Below are positions 34,721 through 44,440 of a DNA stretch of 64,000 nt, piece after piece. Source of the stretch: RPQJ01 sp035554635 (GTDB lineage: Bacteria; Pseudomonadota; Gammaproteobacteria; Steroidobacterales; Steroidobacteraceae); NCBI GenBank assembly GCA_035554635.1, contig DATMIB010000213.1:13922-77921 (forward strand). Reading direction: 5' to 3'. Numbering within the stretch: the first letter of the stretch is position 1; each line of letters begins with the position of its first letter. The position numbers and the translations under genes are program-made. Below the pieces are notes generated by a model. It did not search any database. It was not told the origin of the DNA and saw nothing but the letters and a program-made list of their open reading frames with translations.

Positions 34721-37700
34721 TCAGACCAGCACGCGCTCGATGCCGCCGTCGTTCGCCTGTCGCACGTAGCCTTCGAGCCACGCGGGCCCGAGCAGGTGCC
34801 GCGCCATCTCGACGACGATGTAGTCGGCGCGCGTGTCCGCGTCGTCGTCGTAGCGTGACAGGCCCTGCAGACACGACGGGCACGAGGTGAGCACCTTGAC
34901 CGGCCCGGCAAAGCCGTCCTGGCGCAGCCGTGCGGCGCCCTTCTCGACTTCCTGCTGCTTGCGGAAGCGCACCTGCGTCGCGATGTCGGGACGGGCGACG
35001 GCGAACGTGCCCGACTCGCCGCAGCAGCGCTCGGTCTTCTCGACCTTGCCATTGGCCTCGACGTGCATCAGCGCGTTGACGACCTTGAGCGGGTCGTGCG
35101 TCTTCATCGGCGTGTGGCACGGGTCGTGGTACATGTACCGCGCGCCGGTCGCGTTCTCGAGCCGGATGCCCTTCTCGAGCAGGAACTCGTGGATGTCGAG
35201 GATGCGCGAGCCCGGGAAGATCTGGCCGAAGTCGTAGTCCTGCAACTGGTCGTAGCAGGTGCCGCAGCTCACGACCACCGTCTTGATGTCGAGGTAGTTG
35301 AGCGTGTTGGCGACACGGTGCAGCAGCACGCGGTTGTCGGTGATCATTTTCTCGGCCTGGTCGAACTGGCCCGAGCCGCGCTGGGGGTAACCGCAGCAGA
35401 GGTAACCGGGCGGCAGCACGGCCTGCACGCCGGCGTGCCACAGCATCGCCTGCGTCGCGAGCCCGACCTGCGAGAAGAGACGCTCCGAGCCGCAACCGGG
35501 GAAGTAGAACACCGCCTCGGAATCGGCCGTCGTGCGTTGCGGGTCGCGGATGATCGGCACGTAGTGGCGATCCTCGATGTCGAGCAGCGCGCGCGCCGTC
35601 TTCTTCGGCAGCCCGCCCGGCATCTTCTTGTTGACGAAATGAACCACTTGTTCGCGCAGCGGCGCGCGCCCGGTCGTCGCCGGCGGCCGCCGCGTCTGGG
35701 CCTGGCCGAGCTTGCCGAGCGTGCTCGCGCCGAGTCGCTGCGCCTTGTAGCCCCACTCGATCATGAGCTTGCGCGACAGCTTGATCGTGCCCGGGTCGTT
35801 GGTGTTCAGGAAGAACATCGCGGCGGCCTTGGCCGGGTTCACGCGCGCCTTGCCCATGCGTCGCAGCACGTCGCGCATGGCCATCGAGACGTCGCCGAAG
35901 TCGATGTCGACCGGGCACGGCGTCTCGCACTTGTGACAGACCGTGCAGTGGTCGGCGACGTCGCCGAACGCGTCCCAGTGCTGCGACGACACGCCGCGTC
36001 GCGTCTGCTCCTCGTACAGGAACGCCTCGATCAGCATCGAGGTGCCGAGGATCTTGTTGCGCGGCGAGTAGAGCAGGTTCGCGCGCGGCACGTGCGTCGA
36101 GCAGACCGGTTTGCACTTGCCGCAACGCAGGCAGTCCTTGATCGCGTCGCTGATCTGCGCGATGTCGGACTGCTGCATGATCAGCGATTCGTGGCCGAGC
36201 AGGTTGAAGCTCGGCGTGTAGGCGTTGCGCAGGTCGGCGCCCGGCATCAGCTTGCCGGCGTTGAAGTGGCCGTCGGGATCGATGCGCTGCTTCCAGGCGC
36301 GGAACTCGGCGATCTCGGCGTCGTCCATGAACTCGAGCTTGGTGATGCCGATGCCGTGCTCGCCCGAGATCACGCCGTCGAGGCTGCGGGCCACGTGCAT
36401 GATCCGCGCGACGGCACGGTTGGCGGCCTGCAGCATCTCGTAGTCGTCGGAGTTGACCGGGATGTTGGTGTGCACGTTGCCGTCGCCGGCGTGCATGTGC
36501 AGCGCGACGAAGACGCGGCCGCGCAGCACGTCCTTCTGGATCCCCTCGAGGTCGCCGAGCAATGGCGCGAACTGCCCGCCCGCGAACATCCGCCGCAGGT
36601 CGCTGCGCAACTCGCGCTTCCACGAGACGCGGATCGTGCGGTCCTGCACAAGGTCGAACACCTTGAGCGCGGGCTCATCGGCCAGCCGGCGCGGCGCAGC
36701 CTCGGCCGCTTCGGCCAGGCCGATCGCGCGCAGGTCGTCGAGCGCCGCGGCCACCGGGCGGTCGAGGCTTGCTGCGAGCCAGTCCCAGCGCTGGCGTGCA
36801 CCTGCGATCAGTTCGAGCGCCTGGCCCACGCGCTCGCCGAGGATCTCCTCGCGCGGCAGCAAGTCGACGTCGGCGTCGCCGGTCTTGCCGATGCGCGGCT
36901 CGCCGAGCAGGTAGCGCTCGAGCGCGTCGAGCATCTTGCGCTTGTTGGCGAGCGAGAATTCGATGTTGATGCGCTCGATCGCGTCGGTGTATTCGCCGAG
37001 CCGCTCGAGCGGGATCACGACGTCTTCGTTGAGCTTGAACGCGTTGGTGTGCCGGGCGATCGCCGCCGTGCGGCTGCGCTCGCGCCAGAACGCCTTGCGC
37101 GCGTCTGCACCGACCGCGACGAAGCCTTCGCCGGCGCGCGCGTTCGCGATGCGCACCACCTCCGAGGCGCAGCGCGCGACGGCGTCCTCGTCGTCGCCGG
37201 CGATGTCGCCGACGAGCACCATCTTCGGCAGCACGCCGCGCTTCGACTTGGTGGCGTATCCGATCGCCTTCAAGTAACGCTCGTCGAGGTGCTCGAGTCC
37301 CGCCAGGTGCACGCCGTGGGCCTGCTGCTGGCGCGCGAGTTCGTCGCGGATCTCGACGATGGCCGGGATCGCGTCGCGCGCCTGGCCGAAGAACTCGAGA
37401 CACACCGTGCGCATGTGCTCGGGCATGCGGTGCACGACCCAGCGCGCCGAGGTGATGATGCCGTCGCAGCCTTCCTTCTGGATGCCGGGCAGGCCGCCGA
37501 GGTACTTGTCGGTGACGTCCTTGCCGAGCCCCGTCTTGCGGAACGTGCGACCGGGAATCTCGAGCCGCTCGGTCCGCAGGACCTTGGCCGTCTCCGCCGG
37601 CTGGCTGCCGTCCTTCCACACGAGGTCGAACACCGCGGTCGCGACGTCGTGGATCTTGCCGAGGTTGTGGCCGACGCGCGTGACCTCGAGCCAGTGACCG

Positions 37701-38710
37701 GTCGGGTCGACCATGCGCCACCACGCGAGGTTGTCGAGCGCGGTGCCCCACAGCACGGCCTTCTTGCCGCCCGCGTTCATGGCGATGTTGCCGCCGACGC
37801 ACGAGGCGTCGGCCGACGTCGGGTCGACCGCAAAGACGTAGCCGGCGCGGTGGGCCGCTTCCTCGACGCGACGCGTGACGGCGCCCGCGCCGGTCAGCAG
37901 TGTGGCCACGGGTGCGGCGACGTCCGGCAGTGCGCGGAGGTCGAGCGCGCCGATCTGTTCGAGCTTCTCGGTGTTGATCACGGCCGCGAACGGCGTGAGC
38001 GGCACGCCGCTGCCCGTGTAGCCGGTGCCGCCACCGCGCGGGATCACGGTGAGGCCGGTCTCGATGCAGGCGCGGACCAGTCCGGGAATCTCCGCTTCCG
38101 AGTCCGGCGTCAGCACGACGAACGGGTTCTCGACGCGCCAGTCCGTCGCATCGGTTGCATGCGCGACCCGCGCATAGGCGTCGAAGCAGACGTTGTCGGC
38201 CCGCGTGTGCGGGGCGAAAGCCTTGCGCGCCTGGCGGCGGCGCTCCTCGGTGGTCGTGAACGACGCCGCGAAATCGTGCACGGCACGCCGGGCGAATTCG
38301 AGCAGTCGCCCGACCTTGCCGTCGCGCACCGGGTCGCTGGTGTCGCGCCTCTTTTCGATGTCGCCGAGGCGGTGATGCAGCGCGTCGACCAGCAGGCGAC
38401 GCCGGTCGGGGTTGTCGAGCAGGTCCTGCTCGAGGTACGGGTTGCGACGCACGACCCAGATGTCGCCGAGCACCTCGTACAGCATCCGCGCCGACCGGCC
38501 GGTGCGACGCTCGGCACGCAGGTCGTCGAGCAGTTCCCAGCCCTCGGGGCCGAGCAGCCGGATCACGATCTCGCGATCGGAGAACGACGTGTAGTTGTAC
38601 GGAATCTCGCGCAGGCGCGGTGGCGGGTCGAGGGCGGGGGCCGTGGCGGCGACGGCGGGGGATTCGAGCATGGCGTTCACCGCGAAAGCATAACGGCCGG
38701 TCCGGGCCAT
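34721..38710 (-). CDS. DUF3683-type FAD-linked oxidase / Fe-S protein (1329 aa)
   Basis: A very large membrane-associated-type 2-hydroxyacid dehydrogenase. In order: N-terminal DUF3683-like region (REIPYNYTSFSDREIVIRLLG, about 33-150), FAD_binding_4 (VLTPDSEAEIPGLV ... VIPRGGGTGYTGSG, about 200-340), FAD-oxidase C domain (to ~840), two 4Fe-4S motifs (CLRCGKCKPVC and CTVCHKCETPC), and two CCG heterodisulfide-reductase-type repeats (CCGYPQR, CCGESG). It joins what D-lactate/glycolate oxidases do with separate GlcD and GlcF subunits. The substrate is probably a D-2-hydroxy acid. It is longer than E. coli YdiJ (1018 aa) because of the DUF3683 part. The start is uncertain: ATG at 38710 or 38671. 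Confidence 0.92.
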   Translation of the reverse strand: MARTGRYAFAVNAMLESPAVAATAPALDPPPRLREIPYNYTSFSDREIVIRLLGPEGWELLDDLRAERRTGRSARMLYEVLGDIWVVRRNPYLEQDLLDNPDRRRLLVDALHHRLGDIEKRRDTSDPVRDGKVGRLLEFARRAVHDFAASFTTTEERRRQARKAFAPHTRADNVCFDAYARVAHATDATDWRVENPFVVLTPDSEAEIPGLVRACIETGLTVIPRGGGTGYTGSGVPLTPFAAVINTEKLEQIGALDLRALPDVAAPVATLLTGAGAVTRRVEEAAHRAGYVFAVDPTSADASCVGGNIAMNAGGKKAVLWGTALDNLAWWRMVDPTGHWLEVTRVGHNLGKIHDVATAVFDLVWKDGSQPAETAKVLRTERLEIPGRTFRKTGLGKDVTDKYLGGLPGIQKEGCDGIITSARWVVHRMPEHMRTVCLEFFGQARDAIPAIVEIRDELARQQQAHGVHLAGLEHLDERYLKAIGYATKSKRGVLPKMVLVGDIAGDDEDAVARCASEVVRIANARAGEGFVAVGADARKAFWRERSRTAAIARHTNAFKLNEDVVIPLERLGEYTDAIERINIEFSLANKRKMLDALERYLLGEPRIGKTGDADVDLLPREEILGERVGQALELIAGARQRWDWLAASLDRPVAAALDDLRAIGLAEAAEAAPRRLADEPALKVFDLVQDRTIRVSWKRELRSDLRRMFAGGQFAPLLGDLEGIQKDVLRGRVFVALHMHAGDGNVHTNIPVNSDDYEMLQAANRAVARIMHVARSLDGVISGEHGIGITKLEFMDDAEIAEFRAWKQRIDPDGHFNAGKLMPGADLRNAYTPSFNLLGHESLIMQQSDIAQISDAIKDCLRCGKCKPVCSTHVPRANLLYSPRNKILGTSMLIEAFLYEEQTRRGVSSQHWDAFGDVADHCTVCHKCETPCPVDIDFGDVSMAMRDVLRRMGKARVNPAKAAAMFFLNTNDPGTIKLSRKLMIEWGYKAQRLGASTLGKLGQAQTRRPPATTGRAPLREQVVHFVNKKMPGGLPKKTARALLDIEDRHYVPIIRDPQRTTADSEAVFYFPGCGSERLFSQVGLATQAMLWHAGVQAVLPPGYLCCGYPQRGSGQFDQAEKMITDNRVLLHRVANTLNYLDIKTVVVSCGTCYDQLQDYDFGQIFPGSRILDIHEFLLEKGIRLENATGARYMYHDPCHTPMKTHDPLKVVNALMHVEANGKVEKTERCCGESGTFAVARPDIATQVRFRKQQEVEKGAARLRQDGFAGPVKVLTSCPSCLQGLSRYDDDADTRADYIVVEMARHLLGPAWLEGYVRQANDGGIERVLV

Positions 38711-38827
38711 TCACATAACAGAAGGTTCCGTCTCGATGCCCAGGACGCGGCGCGGTGGAAAACCCTGATGCGCGCTTCGGTCATGCCCTGCGCCCGGCCG
38801 GGGACGGCGGGCGCACGCGTCCGCGTG

Positions 38828-41518
38828 TCAGCGACTCGCGTCGGCTGGGAGCGCCGTCGCGGGTTCGGCCGCCTGCTCCGCGGTGGTCGCTGGGTGGGGG
38901 ACCGCGACCACGGCACTCGCGCCCGTCTCGCCGATCCAGCGGCCGGACCACGACAGGCCGCTCACCAGCGCCATGACGACGGCGGCGAAATAGGGAATCG
39001 ACTGCACCAGCAGCACGGCGACCCAGACCGTGAGGTCGGGGCTGCCGACGACGCCGGTCAGGTTGCCGTCGGTCTCGGGGATGTTGGCCACGGCGAACGC
39101 CGCAAACCAGAGCCCGCACATCAGGAACGTCTCCTCGCGTGCCGCAGAGAGGCTCTGCAGCCAGGCGTGACGCGCTGCGCGCTTCGGCGTGCGGAAGAAC
39201 GGACGGTCGCGGTTGACGAGGCCGCTCAGCATCGCGGACCCGATCGTGTGCGACAGGCTCAGGCCGGCGAGCGCGGCGGCGAGCGTCTGGCGCAGGTTGG
39301 CGCCGACGCGCGTGCGGTACAGGTGCAGCAGCTTCACGAGCTTGAACACGAACAGCGACAGCGGCAGCACCGAGAACATCAGCAGCGGCGGCTCGATGTA
39401 GCGCGGGAACGCGACCATCACGAACGACCAGATCAGCGCCGCGCAATTGACGAGGAGGTTGAAGCCGTCGGCGAGCCACGGCAACCAGCCGGCCAGGAAG
39501 TGATAGCGCTGGCCCGAGGTCAGCCCGGTATTGCGCCCGCGCAGCAGGGCGGCCGTGTGTGCGCGCATGATCTGCATCGCGCCGAACGCCCAGCGCGAAC
39601 GCTGCTTCTTGAAGTCGAGGAACGTGTCGGGCATCAGGCCGCGGCCGTAGCTCTGCGGGATGTAGGTCGCCTCGTAGCCGGTGTCGAAGATGCGCAGGCC
39701 GAGTTCCGCGTCCTCGGTGATGCACCACTCGGCCCAGCCGATGCGTTCGAGCAGGTCGCGCCGCACCATCGTCATCGTGCCGTGCTGGATGATCGCGTTG
39801 CGCTCGTTGCGCGTGACCATGCCGATGTGGAAAAAGCCGCGGTATTCGGCGTGGCACATGGCCTTGAACGCGCTTTCGTCGGCGTCGCGGTAGTCCTGCG
39901 GCGCTTGCACGACGCCGGTGCGCGCGTTGTCGAACGCCGGCACCAGGTCACGCAGCCAGTCGGGCCGCACGACGTAGTCGGCGTCGATCACCGCGACGAC
40001 TTCCGCACGCTCGTCGGTCTGCGCGAGCGCGAAGTTCAGCGCGCCGGCCTTGAAGCCCGCGAGCGGCGCGACGTGGAAAAAGCGGAAACGCGGACCGAGC
40101 CTCGCGCAGTGCGCCTCGACCGGCTTCCAGACGGCCTCGTCCGCGGTGTTGTTGTCGATCACCAGCACTTCGAAGTCCGGGTAATCGAGGCGCGCGAGCG
40201 CATCGAGCGTCTCGCAGAGCATCTCGGGCGGCTCGTTGTACGCGGGCACGTGGATCGAGACACGGGGCAGCTTCGAGTCGGGCACCTGGCGCGGCCGGAA
40301 CAACCGCCGGTGCGTCGTGACCCAGTGGGCCTCGGCCCATTCGTGGGCTTCGGCGAACAGCACGGCGATCACGCCGGTCATGCCGACGATCAGCACGGCG
40401 CCGACGAGCACGCTGCCGACCGTCATGTACTGGCGCGAAAAGTCGTAGACGGTCCAGACCACGACGGTCGCCGTCGCGTAGACCACGAGCGCGAGGAAGC
40501 TGCGACCGCGATTGCGCAGCGTGTGGCTGTGGAAGTAGAACAGCCAGAGCATGAACGCCGCCGTCAGCACCGAGGCCGCGGCGAGCACCTGCCATTCGGG
40601 AACCTTCACGATCGGCTCCCGAAAGCCGAACTTCTGCTGGCGGTCGGCGTCGTACACGCCCCAGTAGGCACCGGCCTTGCCCTCGGCCGATTCCTTCCAA
40701 GGCTGGTCGAAGGCCTCCATCACGAAGTACTCGAGGTGCTGCTGTTCGGCGTAGGCGAGGAAGCGGCGCAGGAACAGCGCCTGGTTCGCCGTCGTCGCCA
40801 CGGCCGACTCGCGCGTGCGGCCGTCGCTGGGCCAGCCGACTTCGCCGATCACGATCGGCTTGCCCGGGAAGCGCTTCTCGAGCATCTGCAGCTTGTCGAT
40901 GACGTAGCCCACCGCCGCTTCCGCGTCCACGCCTTCCCAGTAGGGCAGCATGTGCACGGCGATGAAGTCGACGTGGTTGACGAGTTCCGGGTGCTCGATC
41001 CAGACGTGCCACGGTTCCGCGGTGCTCACGGGCTGCCGCGTCGCCAGGCGCACCCGGTCGAGGTGCGCGTACAGCTCCTCGGGTGCCAGGTCGGCACGCA
41101 GCACGACTTCGTTGCCGACGATCACGCGAGTGACGTTGCGGTGCTTGTTGGCGAGGCGGATCGCCTCGGCGACCTCGCGGGCATTGCGCTCGCGGTCGGA
41201 ATCGACCCACGCGCCGAGCGTGACGCGGATGTCGCGCGGCTGGGCCAGTGCCGGGATGCTGCCGAGGGTCCCCAGCGTGCTGTACGTACGCACGGCGCGG
41301 GTCTTGCCTTCGAGCAGGTCCAGGTCGGCGGCGATCTGGCTCACCGTCGGCTCGTCACCGGCGATGGCGTCCTGATGCTTCTGGTAAGGCTGGAACGCGA
41401 ACCCCTGGATGGTGCGCGGCCAGTCCGGTTCAGTGGTCGGACGATTGGCCCAGCCCCACGCTGCGACGGTCAGCAGCGCGAACAAGGCCACGATCAGGAG
41501 TCCTGACAGTTTTTTCAT
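38828..41518 (-). CDS. GH17-like / GT2 beta-glucan synthase (NdvB/NdvC-like)
   Basis: An 896-residue membrane protein with two catalytic modules. A signal-anchor (residues 5-24) leads a periplasmic GH17-like domain (about 35-300) with VIVGNEV (acid/base Glu) and IGEVGWPS (nucleophile Glu). Three or four membrane helices follow (about 310-400). The cytosolic GT2 domain (about 415-660) has HVPAYNEPPE, DADYVV, TEDAELGLR and QRSRW, the full set for a processive synthase, then more helices to ~850. This is the layout of NdvC of Bradyrhizobium and related pseudomonad proteins making beta-1,3/1,6 glucans, where the GH17 part remodels or cyclises the chain. The product is probably a periplasmic or cyclic glucan. 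ATG at 41518. Confidence 0.9.
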   Translation of the reverse strand: MKKLSGLLIVALFALLTVAAWGWANRPTTEPDWPRTIQGFAFQPYQKHQDAIAGDEPTVSQIAADLDLLEGKTRAVRTYSTLGTLGSIPALAQPRDIRVTLGAWVDSDRERNAREVAEAIRLANKHRNVTRVIVGNEVVLRADLAPEELYAHLDRVRLATRQPVSTAEPWHVWIEHPELVNHVDFIAVHMLPYWEGVDAEAAVGYVIDKLQMLEKRFPGKPIVIGEVGWPSDGRTRESAVATTANQALFLRRFLAYAEQQHLEYFVMEAFDQPWKESAEGKAGAYWGVYDADRQQKFGFREPIVKVPEWQVLAAASVLTAAFMLWLFYFHSHTLRNRGRSFLALVVYATATVVVWTVYDFSRQYMTVGSVLVGAVLIVGMTGVIAVLFAEAHEWAEAHWVTTHRRLFRPRQVPDSKLPRVSIHVPAYNEPPEMLCETLDALARLDYPDFEVLVIDNNTADEAVWKPVEAHCARLGPRFRFFHVAPLAGFKAGALNFALAQTDERAEVVAVIDADYVVRPDWLRDLVPAFDNARTGVVQAPQDYRDADESAFKAMCHAEYRGFFHIGMVTRNERNAIIQHGTMTMVRRDLLERIGWAEWCITEDAELGLRIFDTGYEATYIPQSYGRGLMPDTFLDFKKQRSRWAFGAMQIMRAHTAALLRGRNTGLTSGQRYHFLAGWLPWLADGFNLLVNCAALIWSFVMVAFPRYIEPPLLMFSVLPLSLFVFKLVKLLHLYRTRVGANLRQTLAAALAGLSLSHTIGSAMLSGLVNRDRPFFRTPKRAARHAWLQSLSAAREETFLMCGLWFAAFAVANIPETDGNLTGVVGSPDLTVWVAVLLVQSIPYFAAVVMALVSGLSWSGRWIGETGASAVVAVPHPATTAEQAAEPATALPADASR

Positions 41519-41705
41519 CGTCCACCCGGGGAGATTGCGCCGGAATTCTAGGTGGGCGCGGTATCACCCGGAGCGGACCGTATGTCTGGAATTGGCGACA
41601 AACGGTGCATTCGTGCCCGCCCGCACCAAAGCGGGGCGAGTCCAGTGGATTCAAGGGCTTGAATGCTTCGTCAGCGCGCAGGCGGGCGCGCGGGTCGGCG
41701 ACGGT

Positions 41706-42527
41706 TCAGTTCCAGAAATGCCACCACGAATCGGACTTCTTCGTGGCCGGCGCGGCGACGTCGTCGGGCAGGCGGTTCGCCTGGCGCACGTTCTCGGCGA
41801 CCTTGGCCAGGTCGTCGACGCCGAGACGCTCGTAGGCCTCGGCCATGATCGCAAGCGCGTCGTCGACGGCCGGGGCGCCGTCGTAGCCTTCGATCACGCC
41901 GCGCGCGCGATTGGCCGCGCCGACGTAGGCGCCACGCTTGATGTAGTAGCGCGCCACCGCGACTTCGTAATCGGCAAGCCGGTTGCGCAGGTAGACCATG
42001 CGCTGGCGCGCATCGGCCGCGTACGGGCTCTTCGGGAACTGCTGGATCAGGGTCTGGAACGCCTGGAACGACTTGCGGGCCTCGTGCGGCGGCCGCTTGG
42101 CGATGTCGGCCTTGAAGACGCGTTCGAGCCAGTTCGCGCCGGCCTCGAAATAGACGAGGCCGCGGATGTAGTGCGCGTAATCGACGCGGGGGTGCGTGGG
42201 GTTCTCGCGCACGAACTGCTCGGCCTGGTCGACCGCGGATTCCGCCTGTCGCGCCTTGTAGTAGGCGTACATCAGGTCGAGCTGGCCCTGCTTGGCCTGG
42301 TCGCTGAACGGGTAACGGGCCTCGAGCATCTCGAAGCGTGCGATCGCGGTCGGGTAGTTGCCGTTGCGCACGTCGCGCTGCGCGTCGAGGAAGATCTGCT
42401 CGGGCGAGTCCTTCGCGAACTCCTCGTCGTCCTTGCCCTTGCCGAACATGCCGCAGCCCGACGACGCGGCAAACGCCACGGCAAGCGCGGACAGGACGAG
42501 GACTCGTGGCAGCGAGGCAAGCGGCAT
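41706..42527 (-). CDS. bamD: Outer-membrane assembly lipoprotein BamD
   Basis: An essential part of the BAM complex that inserts beta-barrels such as the TonB receptors here. The 273-residue protein has a lipoprotein signal (AVAFAASSGC, lipobox at about 22-25), an EEFAKDSPEQIFLDAQ start, and five TPR-like repeats (for example GNYPTAIARFEMLEARYPFSDQA, AAGAN and FPKSPYAADARQRMVYLRNRLADYEVAVARYYIKRGAYVGA). The ATG at 42527 fits. It diverges from rluD across 59 bases, as in E. coli. Confidence 0.97.
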   Translation of the reverse strand: MPLASLPRVLVLSALAVAFAASSGCGMFGKGKDDEEFAKDSPEQIFLDAQRDVRNGNYPTAIARFEMLEARYPFSDQAKQGQLDLMYAYYKARQAESAVDQAEQFVRENPTHPRVDYAHYIRGLVYFEAGANWLERVFKADIAKRPPHEARKSFQAFQTLIQQFPKSPYAADARQRMVYLRNRLADYEVAVARYYIKRGAYVGAANRARGVIEGYDGAPAVDDALAIMAEAYERLGVDDLAKVAENVRQANRLPDDVAAPATKKSDSWWHFWN

Positions 42528-42567
42528 GCGGGGATTTCCTGGGCGAGGGCCTGCGAGGAGGGGCGAA

Positions 42568-42577
42568 GTATATAGAA
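42568..42577. promoter_or_regulatory. Shared bamD/rluD promoter region (TATATA core)
   Basis: The 59-base divergent spacer is GC-rich except for GTATATAGAA. On the minus strand it reads TATACT (five of six -10 bases) toward bamD; on the plus strand TATAGA lies only ten bases before the rluD ATG, which would give a very short leader. No clear -35 box is seen on either side. Confidence 0.35.
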
Positions 42578-42586
42578 TTCGCCCCC

Positions 42587-43552
42587 ATGACGAATTCCAC
42601 CGTCCGCCAGACCCTGCGGATCCCTGAAACCCAGGCGGGCCAGCGGCTCGACCAGGCCCTTGCCGCCCTGCTGCCCGATTACTCGCGCAGCCGGCTGAAG
42701 TCGTGGATCGAGTCCGGCGAGGTGCTGGTCGACGGCACGGCGCGCCGCCCTCGTGACAAGGTGTTCGGCGGCGAGGCGGTCGAGGTCAGCGCGACGCTGC
42801 CCGAGGAATCCACCGCGCAACCGCAGCCGATGCCGCTCACGATCGTGCACGAGGACAAGCACGTGCTCGTGCTGGACAAGCCCGCCGGGCTGGTCGTGCA
42901 CCCGGGTGCCGGCAATCCCGACAGCACGCTGCAGAATGCCCTGCTGGCGCACGATCCGGGGCTCGCCGTGTTGCCGCGCGCGGGCATCGTGCATCGGCTC
43001 GACAAGGACACGAGCGGGCTGCTGATCGTCGCGCGCACGCTGCCGGCGCACACGGCGCTCGTGCGCATGCTGGAGGAGCGTGACGTCCATCGCGAATACC
43101 AGGCGATCTGCCGCGGTGTCATGACGGCCGGCGGCACGGTCGACGCACCGATCGACCGCCATCCGACCGATCGCGTGCGGATGGCGATCCGCGACGGCGG
43201 GCGCGAGTCGGTCACGCATTACCGCGTGATCGAACGGTTTCGTGCCCACACGCACGTGCGCGTGCAGCTCGAGACCGGGCGCACGCACCAGATCCGCGTG
43301 CACCTGACGCACATCGGCTACCCGCTGGTCGGCGACAAGGTCTATGGCGGGCGACTGGCGCTGCCGCGGGGCAGCGGCGAGGAACTGCGCGCGGCACTGC
43401 GCGAATTCCCGCGGCAGGCGCTGCACGCCGCGAGGCTCGAGCTCGAGCACCCGGTCACGGGCAAGCCACTCGAGGCCGCGGCGCCGCTGCCGGCCGACAT
43501 GGTACGGCTGCTGGCGCAACTCAAGGCCGACGCGGCGACGTCAGCCCCATGA
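42587..43552 (+). CDS. rluD: 23S rRNA pseudouridine synthase RluD
   Basis: Makes pseudouridines 1911, 1915 and 1917 in helix 69 of 23S rRNA. The 321-residue protein has an N-terminal S4 RNA-binding domain (RLDQALAALLPDYSRSRLKSWIESGEVLVDG, about 16-48) and the RluA-family catalytic core with GIVHRLDKDTSGLLIVA (catalytic Asp) and ETGRTHQIRVHL near the end. The ATG at 42587 begins the conserved region. It overlaps pgeF by four bases (ATGA). Position next to bamD and pgeF supports RluD rather than RluC. Confidence 0.96.
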   Translation: MTNSTVRQTLRIPETQAGQRLDQALAALLPDYSRSRLKSWIESGEVLVDGTARRPRDKVFGGEAVEVSATLPEESTAQPQPMPLTIVHEDKHVLVLDKPAGLVVHPGAGNPDSTLQNALLAHDPGLAVLPRAGIVHRLDKDTSGLLIVARTLPAHTALVRMLEERDVHREYQAICRGVMTAGGTVDAPIDRHPTDRVRMAIRDGGRESVTHYRVIERFRAHTHVRVQLETGRTHQIRVHLTHIGYPLVGDKVYGGRLALPRGSGEELRAALREFPRQALHAARLELEHPVTGKPLEAAAPLPADMVRLLAQLKADAATSAP

Positions 43553-44328
43553 ACAACGGTCCGGCGCCGAACCCGGCCTGGATCCTGCCCGAATGGCCCG
43601 GCGTGCCGCGACAGGTGCGCGCGTTGACCACGCGCCGGACCGGCGGCATCGGCATCGGCGCGTTTACGAGCTTCAATCTGGCCCAGCACGTCGGGGACGA
43701 ACCCGCGACAGTGGCCGAGCACCGGCGGATGCTGCAGGCGAAGGCGGGGATGCCCGCCGAGCCCTTGTGGCTCGAGCAGGTGCACGGGACGCACGTCGTC
43801 GAACATCCCGGCCGCGTGCCTGACACGCCGCCGCGGGCGGACGCGGCGGTGGCACTGGCCCCCGGGCGCGTCTGTGTCGTGATGACTGCCGATTGCCTGC
43901 CGGTCGTCTTCACCGATCGCGCCGGCACGCGCGTCGGTGTCGCGCACGCAGGCTGGCGCGGGCTGGCAGGTGGCGTGCTCGAGGCCACGATCGCGGCCCT
44001 GCGTGTCCCGGCGCCCGAGCTGCTGGCGTGGCTCGGCCCCGCGCTGTCGCAACCCGCCTTCGAAGTCGGGCCCGAGGTGCGCGACGCGTTCGTGGCGCAG
44101 TCGGCGGCGAACGAGACGGCGTTCGTGCCGAACGCCCGCGGCCGCTTCCAGGCCGACCTCTACGCGCTCGCGCGCATGACGCTCGCCCGGGCCGGTGTCG
44201 ACCGCGTGAGCGGTGGCGGACGCTGCACGTACGCCGAAGACCGCGAGTTCTACTCGTACCGTCGCGACGGCGGCGCGACCGGCCGCATGGCGACGTGCGT
44301 GTGGATCGACGGCCACACCGGGTCTTGA
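43549..44328 (+). CDS. pgeF: PgeF/YfiH family multicopper-like polyphenol oxidase (peptidoglycan editing factor)
   Basis: A 259-residue protein of the YfiH/LACC1 family. Conserved pieces are LWLEQVHGTHVV, TADCLPVVF, VAHAGWRGLAGGVLEATI and FEVGPEVRDAF, including the His/Cys metal-type site. Family members act as purine nucleoside phosphorylases/deaminases and, in E. coli, remove misincorporated residues from peptidoglycan precursors. Translationally coupled to rluD (ATGA). In E. coli clpB follows directly; here three other genes intervene. Confidence 0.94.
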   Translation: MNNGPAPNPAWILPEWPGVPRQVRALTTRRTGGIGIGAFTSFNLAQHVGDEPATVAEHRRMLQAKAGMPAEPLWLEQVHGTHVVEHPGRVPDTPPRADAAVALAPGRVCVVMTADCLPVVFTDRAGTRVGVAHAGWRGLAGGVLEATIAALRVPAPELLAWLGPALSQPAFEVGPEVRDAFVAQSAANETAFVPNARGRFQADLYALARMTLARAGVDRVSGGGRCTYAEDREFYSYRRDGGATGRMATCVWIDGHTGS

Positions 44329-44440
44329 GTCCACCTCGTGCCCGCAAGCACGACACCGGCGTCACGCCGTTGCCCCACCCGGCGGAACCCCCGTTCGCCC
44401 GTGTAACATGCGGCCTTCCAAGACCTAGAACGAGCCCTGC

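Noticed and set aside
35063..41506. 2147-codon open frame on the plus strand across the dehydrogenase and glucan synthase genes
   Set aside because: It crosses two unrelated real genes on the other strand and has the low-complexity Arg/His/Glu composition typical of antisense shadows.
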